From Marinomonas atlantica (lineage in GTDB: Bacteria > Pseudomonadota > Gammaproteobacteria > Pseudomonadales > Marinomonadaceae): DNA of 58,914 nt. This document shows, one piece after another, positions 38,054 to 47,321 of this stretch (positions are counted from its first letter, which is position 1; each line of letters begins with the position of its first letter). A model generated the notes under the pieces. That model saw nothing but the letters and a program-made list of their open reading frames with translations, did no database searches and had not been told where the DNA came from. Location: NCBI RefSeq assembly GCF_001639725.1, contig NZ_LTAW01000014.1, forward strand, positions 1-58,914, written 5' to 3'. The position numbers and the translations under genes are program-made.

Positions 38054-38557
38054 TTACTTAGTTTGAGCAACAGACTTTTCGTTCAAGCAATGATACGCTC
38101 GGTTGAAATACACTAAACCTTGACCATCCTTACCCACTTTTGCATCTTTCACACGACAATAAAATACAGTATGAGATCCAATTTCATGGCTTTCATGGAT
38201 TTCACAGTCAAAACTCACTAGTGCCTCATCCAACGCAGGCGCGCCCGTTTTTAATGTTGTCCATTCGTGTTTAGCAAAGCGCTGTTCACTGTCTAATTCG
38301 CGGTTAGCAAAATCCCAAGAAACACCTTGGTGATGACTTTGTAAAACGTTTACACACAACACAGCATTCTTTTTAAAATGCGGATTAGCGAAAGAATTTC
38401 GGTTCATACACACCAACAAAGTTGGCGGCTCATCAGTCACACTGGTTACCGCCGTAGCTGTAAAACCAAAACGTCCAGCTTCACCATCGGTCGTGATCAC
38501 GGACACAGCGCCACCAAGCAAGGACATACCATCGCGAAAAATTTTAATATCTATCAT
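38054..38557 (-). CDS. iacG: Flavin reductase IacG
   Basis: A 167-residue HpaC-like flavin reductase domain protein: GAVSVITTDGEAGRFGFTAT, then SVTDEPPTLLVCMNRNS, and GSHTVFYCRV near the end, all standard for the group. It supplies reduced flavin from NAD(P)H, in iac systems to the monooxygenase IacA. It lies 28 bp after iacF and is the last gene of the main operon before a 293-bp gap. Confidence 0.9.
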   Translation of the reverse strand: MIDIKIFRDGMSLLGGAVSVITTDGEAGRFGFTATAVTSVTDEPPTLLVCMNRNSFANPHFKKNAVLCVNVLQSHHQGVSWDFANRELDSEQRFAKHEWTTLKTGAPALDEALVSFDCEIHESHEIGSHTVFYCRVKDAKVGKDGQGLVYFNRAYHCLNEKSVAQTK

Positions 38558-38585
38558 AGTGTTCTCCTACCCTTGTTAAGGGGTG

Positions 38586-39539
38586 TTAAATATCGAGGAC
38601 TAGTCGCGGAGTCTGTGAGCGAGAACAACACAAAGTAATTTGATCGTTGTCTTCTTTCTCTTCTTCCGTCAAGTAAACGTCTCGGTGTTCAGGGGTGCCT
38701 TCAATCACATCGCATAGACAAGTGCCGCATGTTCCCTGTTCACAAGAAACCTTCACTTTCACTCCGGCTGCTTTCAGTGCGTCGGCAATACTTTCATTTT
38801 CACCGACCTGTACTGTTATACCGCTCTGCTCGGCAACGACTTCGAAACTTGTGCCACCCGTTTCAACTTCAACGTTAAAAAACTCTTTATGAACATTTTT
38901 ATCTGCCATTCCGAGATTTTTTGCTGTGCTGATCACCCACTCCATGAAACCATTGGGCCCACAAACATATAAGTGGGTGTCTGCATCTGCATCTTTTAGA
39001 ACGGTTTCCAAATCCAAGCGCTGATCGTTAGAGTCAAAATGTAAATTGACGCTGTCGGAGAAAGAGCATGAAGCTAATTCATCTAGGAAGCCGCTTGTTT
39101 CAGGTGATCTGCTGCAATAATGCAACTCAAAGGCTTTGTCTTCTGCCTTCAAGGAGTACGCCATCGCAATCATCGGTGTAATCCCAATGCCACCCCCAAT
39201 CAATATGGATCGCTTGGCACTTGCCTCTAATGGAAAATGATTACGTGGGACACCAATGGATAACTCAGTACCCTCTTGCAAATTAAGATGGGCAGCAACT
39301 GATCCACCGCGCGAGTTAGGATCTTTTAGAATACCCAAACGATACGCACTGGTGTCGGCAGGATCATTACACAATGAATATTGACGGATCAGATCTTCAT
39401 CAAGATGCACATCAATGTGTGCACCGGCCTCAAAAGCTGGCAATGCCTCACCATTGAGGCTCGCAAGCTCTAAAGCAACCACACCGTCGTTGTGGTTTTC
39501 TCGTTTACGAACAACTACTTTCAATAATGTTTCAGACAT
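38586..39539 (-). CDS. iacF: Rieske oxygenase reductase IacF (FMN, 2Fe-2S)
   Basis: A 317-residue phthalate-dioxygenase-reductase-type protein. The flavin-binding RQYSLCNDP and nucleotide-binding GGGIGITPM are followed by a C-terminal plant-type 2Fe-2S ferredoxin domain (CEQGTCGTC, and a fourth ligand in the CCSRS segment near the end). It carries electrons from NAD(P)H to the oxygenase IacCD. Length and domain order match VanB/PDR-type reductases. It is 81 bp after iacE and 28 bp before iacG. Confidence 0.93.
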   Translation of the reverse strand: MSETLLKVVVRKRENHNDGVVALELASLNGEALPAFEAGAHIDVHLDEDLIRQYSLCNDPADTSAYRLGILKDPNSRGGSVAAHLNLQEGTELSIGVPRNHFPLEASAKRSILIGGGIGITPMIAMAYSLKAEDKAFELHYCSRSPETSGFLDELASCSFSDSVNLHFDSNDQRLDLETVLKDADADTHLYVCGPNGFMEWVISTAKNLGMADKNVHKEFFNVEVETGGTSFEVVAEQSGITVQVGENESIADALKAAGVKVKVSCEQGTCGTCLCDVIEGTPEHRDVYLTEEEKEDNDQITLCCSRSQTPRLVLDI

Positions 39540-39620
39540 CCAACTCTCCTCCCGAACCAGCCTAATTCGGGCACTGGTTCTCAGATATAACTAATAAAAC
39601 TCGTCAAACAGTCGGACTGT

Positions 39621-40376
39621 TTAACGCATAAACAAACCACCATTAACATCCCATGTTGTACCCGTGGTGAAGTAGGCTTCTGGTCGTGCGAATTGCACAA
39701 CCATGTCACCTATAAAGTCTGCATCACCTAGTTGGCCAACAGGAATCGCCCCTAATAAAGTAGGTAAGCGCTCTTCTGGCACCAATGCAGAAACCATAGG
39801 CGATTCAATTGGACCTGGTGCGATGGCATTAACCGTCACGCCTTTACTCGCAAGCTCTTTGGCAAAGACTTTGGTTACCGTCAAGATACCGCCTTTGGAA
39901 GCGGCGTAATGAGCACCGGTAGAAGTGCCTCCATTTTGGCCTGCCAAAGACGACATATTGATGATACGGCCATAGCCTTGTTCAGCCATGTATTTACCTA
40001 ATACTTGGCAGCCTACAAATACACCACCAAGATTGATATTTACCACTTCATTAAATTCTTCAAGGGAAATATCCATAACCGGAGTGGCTTTAGTGACTGC
40101 CGCGTTATTGACCAACACATGCAGAGCACCAAATTCAGCTATTGCAAACTTTAATGCCGCTTCAAAATCGGATTTCTTGGCGATATTCAACTCGCAAGCA
40201 ATGGCGTTTTCCCCTTTGGAATCAAGGGAAAGCGCAGCGGCTTTCGCCGCTTCGCCATTAGCGTCCGTTAATACCACACGAAAACCTGCCGCAAACAATC
40301 GCGATGCGATATGAAACCCTAGCCCTTGCGCAGCACCAGTTACCAGTGCCACGTTTGATTGTGTAGATTGAGACAT
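39621..40376 (-). CDS. iacE: Short-chain dehydrogenase IacE
   Basis: A 251-residue classical SDR: TGAAQGLG cofactor loop, NNAA, the Ser in MSSLAGQNGG, and YAASKGG with the YxxxK pair. The start at 40376 is preferred to 40400 because a GAGGG ribosome-binding site lies 7 nt upstream. In studied clusters IacE works with the monooxygenase IacA in the first oxidation steps of indole-3-acetate. It lies 33 bp after iacD. An acyl-carrier-protein reductase is excluded by context rather than by sequence. Confidence 0.88.
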   Translation of the reverse strand: MSQSTQSNVALVTGAAQGLGFHIASRLFAAGFRVVLTDANGEAAKAAALSLDSKGENAIACELNIAKKSDFEAALKFAIAEFGALHVLVNNAAVTKATPVMDISLEEFNEVVNINLGGVFVGCQVLGKYMAEQGYGRIINMSSLAGQNGGTSTGAHYAASKGGILTVTKVFAKELASKGVTVNAIAPGPIESPMVSALVPEERLPTLLGAIPVGQLGDADFIGDMVVQFARPEAYFTTGTTWDVNGGLFMR

Positions 40377-40409
40377 TTTTTCGCCCTCTTTTTGAGTCAT
40401 GAAAGACCG

Positions 40410-40892
40410 TTAAAAGATGAAACTTACTGTGCGTAAGAACCCGTCAGCATGCATCAGCTTGACCACTTTACGATCAATCACAAAACCGTCAGCAGATGGT
40501 TTCAAGCGATATTCCAAGTCCGCTGGGTATGACACAAGATTACCGTGACGCAATTCATTCAATGTCATCGCACAGCGCACAACAATATAGTCTGCTGTTT
40601 CTTCCAAAATACGCAGGCGGGAAATCATTCGAACCGTACCACTAACAGAACCAGCGGATACCGATTCACCACTTTCCAAACGAGCCACACGCATGCGGCG
40701 CATATCGGCGTCATCTAGCGCTAGGTTCAAGGTGTTTTCATAGTCCGTTTCATTATTGTCAGTCGGTACAATATATAAACCGTCCTTACTCCAAAGAGAC
40801 AACCAGTCTTGATACTCTTTGTGATCCAATAAATCAGCTTCATGCCAAATAAATGCCGTTGCCTTGTTAAGCAGGTCTGTATTAATGGTCAT
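40410..40892 (-). CDS. iacD: Rieske oxygenase small subunit IacD
   Basis: A 160-residue beta subunit of a ring-hydroxylating oxygenase, with the NTF2-like fold seen as an N-terminal helix and AFIWHEADLLDHKEYQDWLS, then LWSKDGLYIVPTDNNE. It has no cofactor and stabilises the alpha subunit. One nucleotide separates it from iacC. Together they form the aromatic oxygenase of the iac pathway that leads to catechol. Confidence 0.92.
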   Translation of the reverse strand: MTINTDLLNKATAFIWHEADLLDHKEYQDWLSLWSKDGLYIVPTDNNETDYENTLNLALDDADMRRMRVARLESGESVSAGSVSGTVRMISRLRILEETADYIVVRCAMTLNELRHGNLVSYPADLEYRLKPSADGFVIDRKVVKLMHADGFLRTVSFIF

Positions 40893-40893
40893 C

Positions 40894-42183
40894 TTATTTC
40901 TCCCCTTCGGCAGCCATCATTTGCTTGTATTTTTGGTACGCTCCACGCATGCCGGTTTCAGAACACACGGCACCAGCGACATTACCATCTGGTGACTTAT
41001 GTAGATTTTCCATACCACGGTTAACAAGAATCCAGCCATCTTTACCTGCCATAGATCCTTTCTGAACACGCTCCCACGCTTCACCATCATCAGGCGTCCC
41101 GAAGCCCATAGGCCCTTGGAAATGCTCGTGTAGACGCATACGCTTACGATTGAAGGATGCAGGAGCGCCTTCACCACCCAGTGCGACGTGCTGAATTTCT
41201 GTTACCTCAGCACTCACTGGGCGCAATACGCGGAAGAACGCCATCGAACACGATACATTAGGGAATAAGTTCAAGTTGAAGCCAGTACCGTGTGCGGCAC
41301 GAACAAGACGTTTCACTTGCTCTTCGTCTTGACCTTCATCACGCAAGGCTTGGGCAAGATCTTCAAAACGCTCAGGAATCGGCTGATCCAAGTCGTCTTC
41401 TAAATCCACTAAGTCAGGGATCATCACCATAACGCTGTGACCATGGCCCAAATCTTCAACAAAACCATCACCATCAAGGAAATCGAAAATATCTGCCGTA
41501 GCGTCATCTAATGAGCTGATGAATGACTTATGGATAATTGGAAAATGATAAGCATCCGTTGTATTTTCAAGCTGAATTTTCCAGTTACCTGGGAAGTTGA
41601 AGCGATGCTCACCTAAGACTTTTAGTGGATAACCGCCACCTTGTTTAACAAACAGATCGATCCATTTTTTCGCGCCACCTAAGAAATCTTCTAGTGGCTC
41701 AATGTCGTCTTTAAAGGTTGCAAACACCAAACCTTGGTAGGACTCATGACGCAAACTATCCAATGGCAGATCGTTTTTATCGAGGACACCCTCGTACTCT
41801 TCTGCTTTTGGAATGGCACGTAAACTACCGTCTAGACCGTAACCCCAGCCGTGGTATGGGCAAGTAAACGCTTTTGTCTTACCTTTACGGCCTTCACATA
41901 CCGTTGCCCCACGGTGACGACAGCGGTTCAACAAGACATGTAGATTCTTTTTACGGTCACGACTCAAGATCACAGGATGACGACCAACGAACGCTGTTTT
42001 AAAGCTGCCGGCATCTGGCACTTCGCTTTCGTGACCAATGTAGATCCAAGTGTTCTGGAAAACTTTATCAAGTTCTTCTTCAAAGATTTCTGGGTCTGAA
42101 TATAAGGCTTTGTGAACACGACCCTCTTCAACCATATCTGCCGCTTTTTGACTGATATTTTTTAATTCAATTAATTCACTCAT
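40894..42183 (-). CDS. iacC: Rieske oxygenase large subunit IacC
   Basis: A 429-residue alpha subunit. The Rieske centre is C88-x-H90 ... C108-x2-H111 (CRHRG and CPYHGW), and the mononuclear-iron motif is in NTTDAYHFPIIHKS. The size is typical of benzoate/anthranilate-type oxygenases. In the iac pathway IacCD with IacF is the oxygenase that yields catechol from the ring-opened intermediate. It is 52 bp after iacI. Anthranilate or salicylate oxygenases are the closest alternatives, but the complete iac context favours this call. Confidence 0.92.
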   Translation of the reverse strand: MSELIELKNISQKAADMVEEGRVHKALYSDPEIFEEELDKVFQNTWIYIGHESEVPDAGSFKTAFVGRHPVILSRDRKKNLHVLLNRCRHRGATVCEGRKGKTKAFTCPYHGWGYGLDGSLRAIPKAEEYEGVLDKNDLPLDSLRHESYQGLVFATFKDDIEPLEDFLGGAKKWIDLFVKQGGGYPLKVLGEHRFNFPGNWKIQLENTTDAYHFPIIHKSFISSLDDATADIFDFLDGDGFVEDLGHGHSVMVMIPDLVDLEDDLDQPIPERFEDLAQALRDEGQDEEQVKRLVRAAHGTGFNLNLFPNVSCSMAFFRVLRPVSAEVTEIQHVALGGEGAPASFNRKRMRLHEHFQGPMGFGTPDDGEAWERVQKGSMAGKDGWILVNRGMENLHKSPDGNVAGAVCSETGMRGAYQKYKQMMAAEGEK

Positions 42184-42235
42184 CTTCTTTCTCTCTCTAA
42201 ACTTTTGAAATCGACCCTATTGCTCTTATGTCAGC

Positions 42236-42754
42236 TTATTTAGGGACAGGCAATGTGGCGTCATCATTCCAATCTGATACAGGACGACTGAACAGATTTT
42301 CAGTTTGAAAGTGTGCCATTCGCCAAATGCCGTCATCACGGCGAAACGACACGCTCAAACGTGCACTGTTCAAGTGAGATCCACCGGCACTAAAACTCGA
42401 CACTTGAATCATGTTCCAACTACCAAAAGCCTTGTCGCCATCCACTTGAATGACTTCAGATGACAGGTAGTGCACATTTAAAGAAAAATGCGCGGGCTCA
42501 ACGGTGTATTTGGATAACATAGCGACGATGGCATCACGACCTTCAAATCCACCAAAGCTCTTCGCATAGCGGGCACCTTTACCCTCCCACTTAGCGTCTT
42601 TGGTGAACAAATCACCCAATTCATCCAATGGCGTTGATGGATTGAGGTGATCACATAAGTCCATATAACGATTGATACAAGCACGAATCGCGCGGTCGCT
42701 TTCCAAAGCGTCAATTCGTGCCAATATCGCTTCTAGCTCATTCGTGTTCTTCAT
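42236..42754 (-). CDS. iacI: SnoaL/NTF2-like protein IacI
   Basis: A 172-residue protein of the SnoaL-like/NTF2 fold (AIRACINRYMDLCDHLNPST, then LFTKDAKWEGKGARYA). Its fold is related to oxygenase small subunits, but it is a separate gene next to iacC. IacI is a regular member of the iac set; it may be a catalytic partner in an intermediate step. It lies 29 bp after iacB. The gene order A-B-I-C-D-E-F-G agrees with other gammaproteobacterial clusters as I recall them. Confidence 0.85.
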   Translation of the reverse strand: MKNTNELEAILARIDALESDRAIRACINRYMDLCDHLNPSTPLDELGDLFTKDAKWEGKGARYAKSFGGFEGRDAIVAMLSKYTVEPAHFSLNVHYLSSEVIQVDGDKAFGSWNMIQVSSFSAGGSHLNSARLSVSFRRDDGIWRMAHFQTENLFSRPVSDWNDDATLPVPK

Positions 42755-42783
42755 ACTTGTACCCTTAAATTTATCGTTAGGCC

Positions 42784-43146
42784 TTAGGCGCGCTGTACAA
42801 TTAGTTCACGACCGATACGAGATTCGATTTTCACGTAACGCCAAAGTTTGTATGGCGTGTCGCCAACCGCTGTCGTACGTAGCAAGTTGCAGCAGGCAAC
42901 TACCGTGTCGTAGTCTTTAACATCCGCTAGAAGGTAAGTAGTCCAAGGGTAGCCATCAGAAGGACCCACCATGCTTTGATCGTCATCCATATTGCCAATC
43001 ACTTGAACACCATCCATATCGTGAATGCCGTTCCACATTTCACCGAATGCCGCCCAAACATCTAGTTGCTCTTCGCGTGCTGCGTCCATGAAGTTCTGGT
43101 TGATACCCATGCAAAACATAACGCGTAATGGTTTTTTTTCGCTCAT
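42784..43146 (-). CDS. iacB: IacB (small EthD-like protein)
   Basis: A 120-residue soluble protein with two betaalphabeta-type halves (LRVMFCMGINQNF, WTTYLLADVKDY), compatible with a dimeric alpha/beta-barrel fold. It has the length and position of IacB, a member of nearly all iac clusters with poorly known biochemistry. It lies 59 bp after iacA and 29 bp before iacI. The name depends on context more than on a motif. Confidence 0.82.
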   Translation of the reverse strand: MSEKKPLRVMFCMGINQNFMDAAREEQLDVWAAFGEMWNGIHDMDGVQVIGNMDDDQSMVGPSDGYPWTTYLLADVKDYDTVVACCNLLRTTAVGDTPYKLWRYVKIESRIGRELIVQRA

Positions 43147-43205
43147 CGTTCATTTCTCCAATAGTCAATAATTTTGTCTAATTACAGATAGATTTAGGTT
43201 TAATC

Positions 43206-44402
43206 TTATAAGTAACCTGGTAACGGTTTTTGTCCGAAGAAAATGGCTCCGGCATTTTGCCAAGTAATATCTCCCATAAACGCATGCTGAGTAACGACTT
43301 GCGCATCGTTAACAAAGCGTGACAATGGGCTGGCTTTATATACGCCCGTCATACCGGATACCATTTGCACTTTACGTGCAACATCAGCACCCACACGAGA
43401 AGCATGCGTCGAAGAAAGACGTAATAAATTGATTTGCTCTACAGATAAGGCTTCGTTCTTTTCTAAGGTCTGCCAAGCATCATTGATTGACTCATAAAAG
43501 AAGCAACGAGCAGCACGAAGATCAGCATCGGCTTTTGCCACTTCGGCTTGAGTTAGAGGACGCTCGCCGATGTTTGGTGCGCCAGTTACCGAGGCACGAC
43601 CAGCCGCCATAGCTTTAAGTTCGTCCAATGCTGCTCGTGCAATACCCAAACTAACGACTGCCAACACTTGAGTTGCTAAAGAAAGCGAAGGATAACGGAA
43701 TAAAGGACCTTCAACGGTAGAAGCACCGCCACGAATACAAGTCCAGTCTTCAGGTACATCAACGTTGTTTACAACCAAGTCGTGACTACCAGTACCGGCC
43801 ATCCCAGTCACATCCCAGTTATGTTCTATTTTTAATTTACCTGAAGGCATTACAGCCATGCGAGGTGCACCGATGGTCTCGCCCTCACCGTCTTTAGGTA
43901 AGATACCCACACCAATCATATCAGCGCCTTTGGAGCCACTAGACCAGCTCCACCGACCTTTCACATCGTAATTTCCTGCACGAAGCTCTGCAGGTTGAGG
44001 CGGGAAAATCCCCCCTGCGAAAACAACATCGGGGGATTCTGAATAAATTTTCTCTAAAGTGGCCACAGGGAGTCCGGATAGGTATATGGCACCAATACCA
44101 AAGCTCGCTACCCAACCTGCAGAACCGTCAGCCTTGGAAATTTCTTCAACAACTTCACAAAATTGAGCTGGAGTAATTTCGTCACCACCAAATTTCTTAG
44201 ACACCAAGGCGCGATAAATACCTAAACGTCGAAACTGTTCAATAACATCTTGGCTAATGAACTGTTGTTCATCGAACTCGTGATCACGAGCACGTGTTCT
44301 AATGTCATCCATTACTTTCTTAAACTCTTCAGTTCCTAACACATCAAACACAGATCCTGAGGTGTTCTTATTGTTAAGCGTTTCTATGCTATTCAGACTC
44401 AT
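43206..44402 (-). CDS. iacA: Indole-3-acetate monooxygenase IacA
   Basis: A 398-residue flavoprotein of the acyl-CoA-dehydrogenase-like class D monooxygenase group (HpaB/HsaA-type): ISKADGSAGWVASFGIGAIY, DVTGMAGTGSHDLVVNNVDV, and a helical C-terminal domain ending GQKPLPGYL. In studied organisms IacA begins indole-3-acetate breakdown by oxygenating the indole ring with reduced flavin. It is the first gene of the operon. The 616-bp AT-rich region upstream, shared with the divergent ABC transporter, must hold its promoter. Confidence 0.92.
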   Translation of the reverse strand: MSLNSIETLNNKNTSGSVFDVLGTEEFKKVMDDIRTRARDHEFDEQQFISQDVIEQFRRLGIYRALVSKKFGGDEITPAQFCEVVEEISKADGSAGWVASFGIGAIYLSGLPVATLEKIYSESPDVVFAGGIFPPQPAELRAGNYDVKGRWSWSSGSKGADMIGVGILPKDGEGETIGAPRMAVMPSGKLKIEHNWDVTGMAGTGSHDLVVNNVDVPEDWTCIRGGASTVEGPLFRYPSLSLATQVLAVVSLGIARAALDELKAMAAGRASVTGAPNIGERPLTQAEVAKADADLRAARCFFYESINDAWQTLEKNEALSVEQINLLRLSSTHASRVGADVARKVQMVSGMTGVYKASPLSRFVNDAQVVTQHAFMGDITWQNAGAIFFGQKPLPGYL

Positions 44403-45018
44403 ATTTAGCTCCTCAAATGCAGACTTGGTTACAGGCTCTACAGGGCGAGTGCAATATTTGATTGAAAATTCTTGTTATTTTTACTGCATTAATAAAAAAC
44501 TAAAAAACTTCCTTTACTTCATCAAACCACACTAACCAGCCTTTAAACGCCCCGTTTTGCATCATTCAAAAACATCAAATAAACGTATAAAGAATGTTAA
44601 TAAGGTCGTACTAATTACTTTACTTGTCAACTAATTTTTCAATTTAAAGATCAACAAAAGAAAGATACTCATAATTTTATAAAATCAAGACGAAGGGTAA
44701 TAATCCACCCAAAAAAGCCATATATTTTTGATTTTAAACAAAAAAAACTATTTTTTCTTATGAATCTGGTCGTTGTAAAATATTTAAAAATCTACTTTTA
44801 AGAGTTTTTTATATTTTTAAAAAAGTGTTTTTGTTGTTTTTTTTATGTTGTTTTTTACAAAAAACAATGGCACGCTGAATTCAATCAATGAAAAAATGTG
44901 CACCTATTCGATGAATATTAAAAACATAATAAATGCCCATTGAAGCGTGACGTAATGAAGCTTTAGAGGGCTATAAGCACTCAAAAACAACCAGTTTTGA
45001 TGACAAAAGGAAACTCTT
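44403..45018. promoter_or_regulatory. AT-rich divergent promoter region of iac and the ABC transporter
   Basis: 616 bp with no coding frame of note and very high A+T with long A and T runs (44640-44870), as in bent or silencer-bound DNA. Starts of iacA (left) and the substrate-binding protein (right, ribosome-binding site AAAGGAAA at about 45006) face outward. No repeat like the iacR operators is obvious here by eye. Confidence 0.6.
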
Positions 45019-46164
45019 ATGACACCTAAAAAAGTAATTTCTACTTTATTTTTAAGCTCTATTCTGCTCACTCCTATGGCTCATGCCGACATAAAAATTG
45101 GTGTTGTAAGCTCCAGCACTGGCCCCATAGCGCTAGTAGGCATTCCTCAGAAAAATACCGTTCCATTGCTCCCAACGTCTGTCGGCGGTGAGAAAATCTC
45201 TTACATCACTTTGGATGATGGCAGTGATCCAACCGCTACAGTCAAAGCATTCAAGAAACTAATTGATGAAGAAAAAGTGGATGCCATCATAGGTCCCAGC
45301 GGGTCTGGCAATGCGATGGGGGTTATTCAGTTCGTTGCCGAGTCAGGCACACCAATGCTGGCACCTGTAGGGACCGCTGCAGTTGTTCTACCTATGACAG
45401 AGCAGAAGAAATGGGTATTTAAAACTACACAGAATGACGACCTCATTGCTGATGCATTAGTCGACTATATGAAAGCAACGGGGGTTAAAAGCATTGGTCT
45501 TATTGGCACGGCGGATCCTTATGGCGAAAACTGGTCCAAGGTTATGGAAGACCTAACTCAAGATGCAGGCATTGAAATTGTTGCAAACGAGAAATTCCAG
45601 CGCCAAGACACCTCGGTAACAGGTCAGAGCTTAAAAGTTCTACTGGCCAACCCTGATGCTGTTTTAATTGCCGCTCCTGGCAGCTCATCAGTCATGCCTC
45701 AAACCACTCTTAAAGATCAAGGGTACGGTGGAAAAATCTATCAGACTCATGGCGCAGCACTCGATCCCTTCCTTCGTCTAGGTGGAAAAGCTGTCGAAGG
45801 TACCATTCTGGCTGCAAGCTCTATGCTGGTGTTAGACGAAGTTCCAAGCAGTGACTCTAAAGACATCGCCACCAAATACATCACCGATTACAAAGCCCTT
45901 CATGGTGAAATACCCGCTACGTTTGGTGGCAATGTTTTAGATGCTGGTCTGCTTCTTGAGAACGCCATTCCAAAAGCACTTAGGTCAGGTAAACCTGGTT
46001 CAGCGGAGTTTCGTAGCGCACTTCGTGATGCACTTGAAAACACAAAAGAAATGCCGGCGACACAAGGCGTTTATAACATGACCCCAGAAGACCATAGCGG
46101 CTTTGATGAACGCGGCCGCGTTTTAATCACCGTCAAAGATGGCAAATGGACACTCTTAAAATAA
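45019..46164 (+). CDS. ABC transporter substrate-binding protein (branched-chain type)
   Basis: A 381-residue LivK-type periplasmic binding protein. A signal peptide (TLFLSSILLTPMAHA) precedes the mature start DIKIGVVSSSTGP, then DDGSDPTATVKAFKKLIDE, which is the standard core of the HAAT family (ligands include amino acids, urea and aromatic acids). It is divergent from the iac operon and first in a set with the LivH-, LivMG- and LivF-like proteins. The likely ligand is indole-3-acetate or a related aromatic acid, by context only. A hairpin at 46178-46212 could moderate readthrough. Confidence 0.92.
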   Translation: MTPKKVISTLFLSSILLTPMAHADIKIGVVSSSTGPIALVGIPQKNTVPLLPTSVGGEKISYITLDDGSDPTATVKAFKKLIDEEKVDAIIGPSGSGNAMGVIQFVAESGTPMLAPVGTAAVVLPMTEQKKWVFKTTQNDDLIADALVDYMKATGVKSIGLIGTADPYGENWSKVMEDLTQDAGIEIVANEKFQRQDTSVTGQSLKVLLANPDAVLIAAPGSSSVMPQTTLKDQGYGGKIYQTHGAALDPFLRLGGKAVEGTILAASSMLVLDEVPSSDSKDIATKYITDYKALHGEIPATFGGNVLDAGLLLENAIPKALRSGKPGSAEFRSALRDALENTKEMPATQGVYNMTPEDHSGFDERGRVLITVKDGKWTLLK

Positions 46165-46177
46165 TACCTGCCCCATA

Positions 46178-46212
46178 AGGAGGTGGGCATCCACTACACC
46201 TGCACACCTCCT
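46178..46212 (+). terminator. Attenuating hairpin after the substrate-binding gene
   Basis: An 8-bp stem AGGAGGTG/CACCTCCT with a long loop, no clear T run. Such hairpins often give more binding protein than permease. Confidence 0.45.
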
Positions 46213-46283
46213 CTTAAATACCAAAAAAACAATTGCGGTCACGAAGCTGCAAAATTCGATGAGAACAAAAGGAATCACACTAA

Positions 46284-47321
46284 ATGAACTTTCAGATTGC
46301 CACACTGCTTGGACAGGATGGCCTAACCAATGGGGCTATATATGCCTTATTGGCTCTGTCAATCTTGCTGGTTTTTACGGTTACACGGATACTTCTTATC
46401 CCATTAGGAGAGTTTGTTACATTTGGTGCACTAACGATGGCAGCCATGCAAATGGGCAAAGCCCCCAATATAGAATGGTTGCTGCTGGGACTTGCCCTAA
46501 TCGATTGTGCACTGGACCTATACCAATACCTCAAGCACCGAGCAGAGTCTAAAAAACTCAAAGTCATCGCACTTAAGCTAAGTTACGTCGCCATTATGAT
46601 CGGCCTTCTGAACCAGCTTCCGCTGTCAGAGATTCCAATGGCCCTACAAGTCGTCTTAACACTATGCTTAATCGTGCCAATTGGCCCCATTATGTACCGC
46701 CTATTCTTCCAACCCTTAGCAGAAGCACCCGCATTAGTTTTACTCATAGTGTCCATTGCCCTTCATGTCTCTATGGTAGGCATAGGTCTATTATTGTTTG
46801 GGCCTGAAGGCGCTCGTACAGAACCCTTCTCTGACTCCAATTTCCGCTTAGGGTCAGTGATGCTAAAAAGCCAAACACTCTGGGTCATTTTGGTTTCAAT
46901 TGTCCTAATTGTGACGTTATTCATTGCCTTTGAACGTACTCTCTATGGCAAAGCACTGCGTGCCACAGCCGTTAATAGAATGGGCGCTCGCTTACAGGGT
47001 ATTTCCCCTATTTTTGCTGGTAAAGCAACTTTTGCCCTCGCCGCCTTTATTGGTAGTGCATCGGGCATTTTGATTGCTCCGATCACCACCCTATATTACG
47101 ACTCAGGTTTCATCATCAGCCTTAAAGGATTCGTTGGTGCCATCATTGGCGGACTTGTCAGTTACCCTCTTGCTGCCTTTGGCGCCATTGCTGTGGGCAT
47201 GATCGAAGCCTTTTCCATGTTTTGGGCCAGCAGTTACAAAGAAATCATCGTTTTCACCCTGATTATTCCATTCTTAATCTGGCGCTCGATGAATAGCCAT
47301 AACGTAGAGGATGAAGAATAA
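46284..47321 (+). CDS. ABC transporter permease, LivH-like
   Basis: A 345-residue inner-membrane permease with about eight hydrophobic segments. The start (QDGLTNGAIYALLALSILLV) and the GNALRATAVNRMGARL-like loop (seen here as GKALRATAVNRMGARLQGIS) are typical of LivH. It is somewhat longer than LivH because of a central insert (about residues 70-105). It ends one base before the next start (47322). Confidence 0.9.
   Translation: MNFQIATLLGQDGLTNGAIYALLALSILLVFTVTRILLIPLGEFVTFGALTMAAMQMGKAPNIEWLLLGLALIDCALDLYQYLKHRAESKKLKVIALKLSYVAIMIGLLNQLPLSEIPMALQVVLTLCLIVPIGPIMYRLFFQPLAEAPALVLLIVSIALHVSMVGIGLLLFGPEGARTEPFSDSNFRLGSVMLKSQTLWVILVSIVLIVTLFIAFERTLYGKALRATAVNRMGARLQGISPIFAGKATFALAAFIGSASGILIAPITTLYYDSGFIISLKGFVGAIIGGLVSYPLAAFGAIAVGMIEAFSMFWASSYKEIIVFTLIIPFLIWRSMNSHNVEDEE

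Noticed and set aside
36471..44402. Reading the Rieske oxygenase genes as an anthranilate or salicylate dioxygenase operon
   Set aside because: The accompanying IacA-, B-, E-, G-, H- and I-like genes in the expected order and a MarR regulator fit indole-3-acetate catabolism much better.
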